From Planctomycetota bacterium (GTDB taxonomy: Bacteria > Planctomycetota > UBA8108 > UBA1146), in assembly GCA_012960845.1 (NCBI GenBank), contig DUAN01000058.1:1-37847 (forward strand): DNA of 37,847 bases, given 5' to 3'. How positions within the stretch are numbered: position 1 is the stretch's first letter; each line of letters starts with the position of its first letter. Positions 25,343-33,700 of the stretch are shown piece after piece. A program made the translations under genes and the position numbers. The notes beneath the pieces were generated by a model that saw only the letters and a program-made list of their open reading frames with translations, did no database searches and had not been told where the DNA came from.

Positions 25343-26482
25343 TTACTGCTGGTATTGCCCGCAAAGCATACAGTCGGGTCTTCTGGGGATCTGGATCTGC
25401 CGAAATGAACCCTTCAAGGCATCGATCAGCAGCAGACGACCGCTCATCGACTCCCCCTGCCCGAGCAAGATCTTGATCGTCTCGGCCGCCTGGATGGTGC
25501 CGATGATCCCAGGCATCACTCCCAGTACTCCAGCCTCGGCGCAACTGGCGCAACTTCCTTCTGCAGGGGGCTCCGGATGGAGACACCTCAAACAGGGACC
25601 CCCACGAGCCGGGTCGAAGACAGTCAACTGTCCCTCGAAGCGGTAGACGCTGCCATGGACCACGGCGACCTGCTGCTCCACGCAGAGATCGTTGATCAGA
25701 AATCGAGTCTCGAAGTTATCTGCGCCGTCCAGCACGACATGATGATCTCGAATCAGCTCCGGCGCGTTGGCGGCAGTGACCCTGTGGGGGAAGGCCGAGA
25801 TCTCGATCGCCGGATTCAATGCAGAGAGGGTCTTGGCCGCCACCTTTGCCTTGGAGAGACCGATCTCGTCGGTTCGATACAGCACCTGGCGCTGCAAATT
25901 GGAGAGTTCCACCACATCATCGTCGGCGATGGTGATGTGACCGACTCCCGCTGCTGCGAGGTACAGCGCCGCCGGCGAACCGAGACCACCGCCTCCCACC
26001 ACCAGCACTCGACCGGCGAGAAGCTTGGATTGCCCCTCTTCCCCCACCTCCGGAATGGTCAGGTGGCGAGCGTATCGTTGCAGATCATCCGCATCGAGAA
26101 GATCGCTGCCAGGACCTGCAGCCAGCGGCAGGTGAGCGCTCCTCCACGCCTCGATCCCCCCCCTCAGGGAAGCACAACGATGGTAGCCCTGCTGACGTAA
26201 CCAGTGCATCGCGTCGTAGGAGCGAATCCCCTTGGCGCAGTAGATCAGAATATTCTCCTCGCTCGAGATCGGAGCGTGGAGGTGGGGATGAGTGCCAGGA
26301 CTGACGATGGAAGGGATTTCCCTCAGCGGGATGTGGGTCGCCCCGGAAACCATCCCGGAGTGCAATTCCTCGACCTCCCGGACATCGATGAGCCGAGGAG
26401 GTGGCTCAAGATCGAGCCACCGAACCGCCTGCTCCGGGTCCAGTTGCTGCGGAACAGGATCTGACGGGTTCACACTCTCCAC
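25343..26482 (-). CDS. Rhodanese-ThiF/MoeB/HesA fusion (sulfur-carrier activating enzyme)
   Basis: A 379-residue E1-like enzyme expected to adenylate the C-terminus of a small ubiquitin-like sulfur carrier (MoaD/ThiS type) and to carry sulfur. Residues 1-125 are a rhodanese domain with the loop YCAKGIRS and active Cys82. The ThiF/MoeB domain has VVGGGGLGSPAALYLAAAGVG (161-181), DLSNLQRQ-like ELSNLQRQVLYRTDEIG, the zinc pairs CLRC and CMLC, and CAEAGVLGVMPG. The rhodanese domain is N-terminal; in MoeBR/MOCS3-type fusions it is C-terminal. Start: GTG 26482 with GGGGAG 6-7 bases upstream. No carrier or cofactor gene is beside it, so molybdopterin, thiamine or other thiolation use stays open. Confidence 0.9.
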   Translation of the reverse strand: MESVNPSDPVPQQLDPEQAVRWLDLEPPPRLIDVREVEELHSGMVSGATHIPLREIPSIVSPGTHPHLHAPISSEENILIYCAKGIRSYDAMHWLRQQGYHRCASLRGGIEAWRSAHLPLAAGPGSDLLDADDLQRYARHLTIPEVGEEGQSKLLAGRVLVVGGGGLGSPAALYLAAAGVGHITIADDDVVELSNLQRQVLYRTDEIGLSKAKVAAKTLSALNPAIEISAFPHRVTAANAPELIRDHHVVLDGADNFETRFLINDLCVEQQVAVVHGSVYRFEGQLTVFDPARGGPCLRCLHPEPPAEGSCASCAEAGVLGVMPGIIGTIQAAETIKILLGQGESMSGRLLLIDALKGSFRQIQIPRRPDCMLCGQYQQ

Positions 26483-26608
26483 CGATCACTCCCCTTCCTC
26501 AAGCTGCGCTTCCAACGATTTCTTGCCCCCCAACGGCGAGTCCCTGGTCCACATCCAGATCTGGTCTCCACCGGAGATTGCGGATCAGAGAGGGACCTTT
26601 CGTGCAAG

Positions 26609-27604
26609 TTGGTGCAAGAACAGTCAGGATACGGGAGAATCGAGCCGAAGAAGAGACCCTTCGATTGGAGTTTCTTGAAACAAGACCAGTGGCTGACCGG
26701 AACCGGAGACCGTCCCCCGTTGGAGGTGGCAGATCGCATCGCCGAGCGTGCTCTGCACGAGAAGGCCATCGATGAGCAGCAGCACGCCGAGTTGATCGAG
26801 TGTTTCTCGGCGATCCCTCCCATCGAGGGCTGCGGTCTCGCCGCTGCGGATGCGGAGCGATTCATCCGAACCACCTTGCAACTGATCGAGCTATGCCTGC
26901 TCGAGCCCAGTGACGAGCGAACTGGTTTTGTCAATCCAGTGCTCGATCGAGAACTCGACCGCATCCGATCGATCGAAGGTGGTAAGTGCTGGAGCCTTGG
27001 AAAGGTGACAGAAATCGGCCGGCGGGGTTCAGACCGACGCTTCACTTTCGGCCAGGTGAAAGAGAATCCAGACGACCCCAATGATCCATCATTTTTCGGT
27101 GGAGTCTGGATGGCGGACTGTGATGGAGTCGAGAAGCGAATCGTCTTCGCCATCACTGCCGAGTCGATCCCGGGAAGTGAAGACTGGTCGCCGGTCGAGA
27201 TCCGAACCGACGAGGACCACAACCTGGATACGGTCGTACGAGCGAGGGGCGAGAAGCCCTGGTCCCTGCAGGTCGAGGCTGACTCTCCCCTTGGAGTGTG
27301 GATTGCATCCCTTGCAGGCACACCCAATATCGGGCAGCACTCGGGCCACATTCCACTGGGAGTGTTGAGTGAGGCAGTTCGGAGAGATCTGGAACCGAGA
27401 GGGCTCACTCATCTACTGCTGGGGCCCAGTCGTCGCGACCCTCCGACCCGGCCCTGGCATACCGGGTCGTTTCTCAATCGAGTCGGCAATGGATTCGATT
27501 TCAAATGGTCCGGTTTCGCCATAGATCAGCGTCGAGACGCTCTGGTGGAGGCACGCTGCACCATCGGCGTTCGAGGGAAAATCATCCGGATGATGGATTC
27601 TTGA
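26609..27604 (+). CDS. Hypothetical protein, 331 residues
   Basis: A soluble protein without signal peptide or membrane helix and without a recognised family. An N-terminal helical part (LEVADRIAERALHEKAIDEQQHAELIECF) is followed by a charged region and a beta-rich C-terminal half (GGVWMADCDGVEKRIVFAIT, WIASLAGTPNIGQHSGHIPLG). The start is TTG 26609 or GTG 26612, both 10-14 bases after AGAGAGGGA. It is divergent from the rhodanese-ThiF gene with 126 bases between them. Length, codon use and lack of interruption support a real gene. Confidence 0.7.
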   Translation: MVQEQSGYGRIEPKKRPFDWSFLKQDQWLTGTGDRPPLEVADRIAERALHEKAIDEQQHAELIECFSAIPPIEGCGLAAADAERFIRTTLQLIELCLLEPSDERTGFVNPVLDRELDRIRSIEGGKCWSLGKVTEIGRRGSDRRFTFGQVKENPDDPNDPSFFGGVWMADCDGVEKRIVFAITAESIPGSEDWSPVEIRTDEDHNLDTVVRARGEKPWSLQVEADSPLGVWIASLAGTPNIGQHSGHIPLGVLSEAVRRDLEPRGLTHLLLGPSRRDPPTRPWHTGSFLNRVGNGFDFKWSGFAIDQRRDALVEARCTIGVRGKIIRMMDS

Positions 27605-27764
27605 ACTCATCTCCTTTCAATCTCTTCATCAGGGTGTACTTGCCTCTTCCAGGCAGGACATTAGTATGCGGTTGAGCCCGGAGTTCGCCCCCGCATTCGA
27701 ATTCCAAATTCGACCTTAGACTCCCGGAACGGGAACAACTCCTCTGGACCCCATCGGAGGCCAC
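27605..27764 (+). promoter_or_regulatory. Upstream region of the macroglobulin-like gene with three inverted repeats
   Basis: This 160-base gap contains TGCCT-CTTCC-AGGCA (27641-27655), CGAATT-CCA-AATTCG (27698-27712, partly overlapping the palindrome ATTCGAAT) and CCCG-GAA-CGGG (27723-27733). GGAGG at 27756-27760 is the ribosome binding site, 4 bases before ATG 27765. The first repeat might end the preceding transcript weakly (no T-run), the others could bind a regulator. Confidence 0.4.
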
Positions 27765-30700
27765 ATGCCACATCATTTCTCGACTTCATCGCTGGCGAAT
27801 TCAACCTTCTCGAATTCATCATTCTGGAAGTCTCTGATCGCCCTTTCATTGCTCATCGGATGGCTCGCCCTGTCCTCCGGGATCAGCGCCTGGGCCGCTC
27901 CTGACGATCCGGTTGCCGAGCCGGAAAATCCCCTCCAGATCCCTGGCATGCCGTTGCCCCGACCGTTGCGAACAGCGTTGCTGGAAGGCTCGATCGAGGA
28001 GGGGCTCCAGTGGCTCGAGCAACTCGACCAGGAGCAGCCCAGTCGTCGCGACGACTGGCTCTGGTTCCGTTCCTCCTTGCTGCAAAGAGCCGGTCAAATT
28101 GAAGCGGCCATCGAAGCCCTGAAAACCCTTGAGAACTCTTATCCAGAAAGCGCCTGGTTGCACAAGGCCAGGCTGCAGCGCAGCCAGTTACTGATGAAAC
28201 TGAAACGCTACGGCGAAGCGCAGAAAATCCTCGAGCAAGAAACCTCCAGACTTCGGTCCGGAGAACGCATCCAGGAACTGGCAAGGATTCTGCTCGATGT
28301 CGCCGATCGAATTTCCGCCGATCAGGACATGAGCCTGCCCGATCCTCCAGCCCCTCAATACGGACGTGCACGAGACCTCTACATCCAGGCAGCGGAACTG
28401 ACACCGCCCACCACTCAGCTGGAAGAATCACTCTGGGGACTGGTCCGCTGCTCTGTTCGAATGAACATGGACCGCTCCCAGTTGATCCGCGATTGCGATC
28501 GATACCTGAGTCAGTTCGATCCGAGGAAATCGGATGCTGAAGCCGGTAGCCACCTGTTCGATGTGCTACTGGCACGAGCTCGAGCCACCACCAGCGTCGT
28601 CGCTCGACGTAGTTACCAGAAGCTGATCGAAACCGTCGATTCCGCCCTCAAGGGAGAAGATCCCTGGGGTGGCCAATTCCAGGGCGATTCCGCAGCGAGC
28701 CTCCGCAAGATCCGCGGGGATGCACTGTTCGATATTGCAAACACCTACAGCACGGTCGACCTGAAGGTCGCTGCTCTGAATCGATTCAGGACTGAAGCAC
28801 CCGAGCACAAGAATCGAATCCAGACCGAATACCGCCTGGGAGAGATTCTTAGTGGCAGCGGTCAATCGGAAGCGGCGCTGAGCCACTGGCTGGGGTTCAT
28901 CGAGAGGCCCGTTCCCGGCGACCAGGAACAACTGGAAAAACTGAAGCGCACTGCACAGTTCCAGGTCGGCAAGTTGTTACAACAGTTGGAGCGCTTCGAG
29001 GAGGCTCGACTGGCCTTCAGCAAATACGGCCAGCGCGCGCCCGACGGCCCCGACTGGGCTCGATCTCAGGAGTCGATCATCACCATCGATGCGAGTATCG
29101 GAGAGCGCTTCCTCGATGATTCCAGATGGGAAGAGGGACGATCAGCCATCGAGAATTTTTCCTCACGATATCCGCTCGATCGGCGCACTCTCTCCCTGTT
29201 ACTGAGAAGAGCCTTTTCCTTCTCACTGGAGGCGAAGGAGTTGCAAGGCGATCAAGCCCTCGATGAACTGAACGATCAGGATCATGCTCGGGCTGTCGCC
29301 CTCTTCGAGGAGTGCATCTCCCAGTTGAAGAGATTGTCTGGCAAGTATCCCGATACCCAGCAAGGCATGGAGGCCAGGCTCAACATCGGAATCCTGCTCG
29401 AGGTCTCCCTGCTTCAACTGGAGGAAGCGGTATCGGCATACAAGGATTGTTTCGGTTCTCCGGTCGAGGGTGCGGCCAGGATGCGGCTCTTCAATCTCAC
29501 TGAAAAGAGTCTTCAGATCGAGACCACTGGTTTGCTTCGATCGAATGAAGAGGCTTCCTTCTCACTCGACACCCGAAACATCAAGAGTGTCGAGGTTCGA
29601 ATTTATCCCCTCGACATCGAGTCGTACTTTCGCAAGTACTACTCCAGAAATGATGTCGAACAACTCGACCTCGACCTGATCGATCCATGGAAAACAATTG
29701 AAGTCGAGGTCGACAATTTCGCTCGTTACAAACCCTGCCATCAGAAGATCAACCTTCCTGTCGAAGGGACCGGGACCTGGGCAGTGATGGTGGCTTCCGA
29801 GAAGTACCAGGCCACAACACTGGTCGTCAGAACTGACATCGACATCATCGTCAAAGCAGGACGAAGTGAAGTACTGATCTACGCTCAGGATATGCTGAAG
29901 GGGGAACCGGCTCCCGATGTCGAGATCCTGATGGCGATCCAGGACTGGGACCAAGACTTGCCGCTGGAGAATCTGAAACTCCAGGAACTGAAAACCGGTT
30001 ACGATGGAACTGTCCGTGTCGTGTTCGACAAGCCAGGAGTCAGTGAGGATGTAAGAGTGCTGGCACTGCGCGGTGGTGACTCCGCAGTGACCGGATTCAA
30101 TCTGGAAGGAACCCTGCTCCCCCCCGGCCGGACTCCAAGGGTTCACTTTCTCACCGACCGAGCCACCTATCGACCGGGAGACACGGTTCACTGGCGTGCC
30201 CTGGTGAGGGAAGTGGACAAGAATACCGGTCTCTGGTACAGCCCGGATGGAGCCGAGGGCCAGGTCTCCATCTCGACTCCTGAACTCATCGAGGTTTCTC
30301 AGTCGACTGCGATATTCCGCAAGTCGGGGACCATCTCGGACTCCTTCACTCTCCCCTTCGACGCCCCTCACGGAACCTGGACCATCATGGTGAGCGGCCC
30401 TGACAGTGCCGTGGGACGTGGCGCATTCATGGTCGAGGATTTCTCTCCGCTGGCCATCGATCTTCGCATCGAGCCGGAGCAGCTGGTCCATGTTCGCGGA
30501 GAAATGATTCACGCCACCATCTCTGGCCAGACCTGGTTCGGAGAACCCCTGACCGGGACCCCTCTCATCGTTCGATTCCAGGATGGTCACAGCGAACAGT
30601 TCACCTTCGACGAGAAAGGCCTGGTGGAGATCGAGCAAGATACTCGCGATGTGGTCGGTTCGATGGTGAACCTCTCGGTGACTGTCCCCGAGTATGGAAT

Positions 30701-33700
30701 CAGTCGTTCCACCATCGTCACCATCGCCGAATCGATGTGGCAACTGGCGATCGAAATCCCGCGAGAGAGTGGCGATTACATCGTGGGTGAAACGGTTCCG
30801 GTCCTGGTCACGGCCACCGATGCATCGGGTCAGCCGGTCGAACGCGATGTCACCATGCGATTGGTCAAGAAACTACAGCACCGATCCAGTTGGGCAGAAA
30901 CCACCGTAGAAGTACGAGAAGTACGCACCGACAAGAATGGAAACGGAGAGGTGCGTCTGCCCCTGGAAGCAGCAGGAAAGTACTCGATTATCGCCGAGGG
31001 CCTCGACCGATTAGGCAACCGTATCTCCAGTACCGCTTCAGTTCAGGTGTCAGGAGAAGATGAAGAGCGCGGTTTGATCTGGTTGGTCGAGAAAACCAGA
31101 ATCGATGTCGGCGAAGAACTTCAACTGGAACTCCAGAACACCCGATCCAGTAGCCCAGGTCTATTGACGGTCATCGGCGATGGGATTCTGGAGTACCGTG
31201 TCATCCAGCTCGATTCAGGTCGCAATCACATCGGCCTCGATGTGCTCTCCTCGATGTACCCGGAAGCCACTGTTTCGCTGGCGATGATGAATGACTCCAG
31301 ATTGCACGAAGCGGATGTGGTTTTCCGTGTCCGGAAACAACTTCTGCTGGAGGTGGTGCACCCACAGAAGCCTGTGACTCCCGGTTCGGAAGTCACACTT
31401 GAAGTGATCACCAGAAATCTCCAGGGAGAGCCTGTCGCAGCAGAGATCGCCCTGGCGGTGGTCGATGTGGCGGTCGACGACCTTTATCCCGGCTGGTTTC
31501 AGAAACTCGAAGCGGGGGTGAAAAAACCCATTCCAGCGAAATCCATCCTCCACACCTCCACCTCCTGCGACTTTGAATACCAGGGAAGCACCGAAGAGAT
31601 CGCCCAGGCTCTACTCGATGAAGTCGAACTGGCCGAGATGGAGATGGAACTACTCGAGCGACGGGTGATGGTCGGTTCCACTCTGGAAGCGGGTCGACAT
31701 ATGGCTCGCATCGCACCACCGGGGAGCCCGCAGCAAGCTGACCGCCAGTTCTATTATGGGGACTCGGATGGATCCAGCGATTCTCTCCAGGTCCTTGGTG
31801 GCGGAGGGGGGCAGTTCGGAAATCGATTTGGCAAGGGCGTAATACGCTCCCGCGGTGGTCGAGCAGGCAACGACAAGGGTGGTGAGTCCTGGGGCGAACA
31901 GCGACCCACCATCCCTGACGAGGCGTTCACAGCTTTCTGGGATGGCACTCTGATGACCTCTGAGGATGGAACTGCAACCATCACATTCACGGCTCCACCA
32001 CGAAGCACCACCTGGAGAATTCGTGCCCAGGCGATCGGTGAAGATGATCTCTTCGGAAATAGTGAGGACAACTTCGTCGTACGCGCAGACATCTTCATCG
32101 ACCCGATACTTCCATCCAGTGCGATGGAAGGTGACCTGATTGAACCCCGTCTCCGCATCGTCAATTCCTCTGGAATTCGTGGCAAAGGAACCGTCTCCAT
32201 CCGTATCGGTGGTGGCGACGGGGCCTTCGAGATCCAGTCAGAGCTGGTACTCGTCGATGGAATGCAAGAAATCACACTGGGACAGATCGGCCCCCTCCCT
32301 GGCGATCCAGCCTTGCCGGTGGAGATCGTCTTCGAGGTCGACGGAGAGAAGGAAAGCAGGACCATCCGACAGGTCCGTACCATCGCAGTGCGCCCCTGGG
32401 GGCTGATGGCCCGTGGGCGCGCCGGCGGCGACCTGGAAGGCACCTCGACACGAACCGTCCGTCTCCCTGGTTCCTCCGACTGGCTCGACCGCACCCTTCA
32501 GGTGTGGATCGGTTCCAACCTCGATCAGATCCTCATCGATCTCGCGGCAAATCCAGCACAGGGGCTGCGCATCCCTCCCGATCGAAACCTTGCCTCGAGA
32601 GCGGCACGACTGGAGGGAGCCGTTGCGGTACTGGAGATGGCCTCGAAATCCGGCAACCAGATTGCGAAGCAGCAGCTGGACAGGATTCGCAGTCAAATCC
32701 ACGGCATCATCGGCCAGCTCTCGATGACCCAGAACTCCGACGGAGGTTGGGGCTGGGCAGGGGGACCATCGATTCCTCGAACCAGCGCAGCGGTGTTGAT
32801 CGCCCTTCAACAGGCTCAACTCTCCGGATTTTCCGTCTCGGATGTAGTTCTGAACAAGGCCAGTTCTTCACTGGAAAAATCATTTCGCAACACCGAGTCG
32901 TCCAGAGATGACATCAAGGTTCAATTGCTGCGAGCACTCTCCTTTGGCAAGAACCGCGATTTCGGAACGGCCAATCGATTACACCGCTCCAGAAACACTC
33001 TCTCCAGTTCATCCCTGGCCTACCTCGTCGAAACCCTGGTCCAGATGGATCGGTTACCGATGGCCAAAGATGTGGCGAGGACTCTCATCGAGCGAAGAAG
33101 AGAAGATGGTTCATGGTCCAGTGGCACTGAAACAGTCGCTACCAGATCTTCGATCGGGGATCCGCTGCTGATCTCTGCGATGGCATTGCACGCCTGTGCC
33201 AGTGCGGGTCTCTCTGCAGTCGAACTCTCCAGTAGTTCCAGCTGGCTGGAAGATCAACGCCCGTGGCACCCGGGAAGAGGGTCGGGACTGGCGCTGGCAG
33301 CGTTGTCCAGGGTTCAAGGATCTTCGGTACCGGCTGCGACTGATTGTGAGATCGAGGTGTTCATCGACGGAGACCCGACACGCCTCCTCTCCATCGATCC
33401 TGACAAGCCCTCCACCACCGCGATCTTTGATCTCGGCGATGGTCGGGGTGAGACCGAGGTGAAACTGGTTCTACGAGGAGCGGGCAAGCCTCACTGGGCA
33501 GCTCTTCTCTCCGGTCGCGCCACCGGTTATCCGGCAGTGACCGAGGAAGCCTTCGCTCCCCGTGCCACTGCTTACCTTCGATCCGCTCCCCGCCAGGAAG
33601 GGCAACCGGTCGGCATCGGATTCTCCATCACCAAGAAGAGACAAGAACTGTGGCGCAATCCGGTGCGACAATTGCCGCTCGGAAGTAGCACCGAGGTGAA

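Noticed and set aside
29562-30743. 393-codon minus-strand open frame within the macroglobulin gene
   Set aside because: Opposite-strand shadow caused by GC and codon bias; the plus strand holds recognisable MG domains here.
1590-33300. Search for a thioester CxEQ in the macroglobulin (residues near 1590-1610) and other hallmark motifs
   Set aside because: No CxEQ is present in the toroid start, so it was not annotated as a thioester-type macroglobulin.
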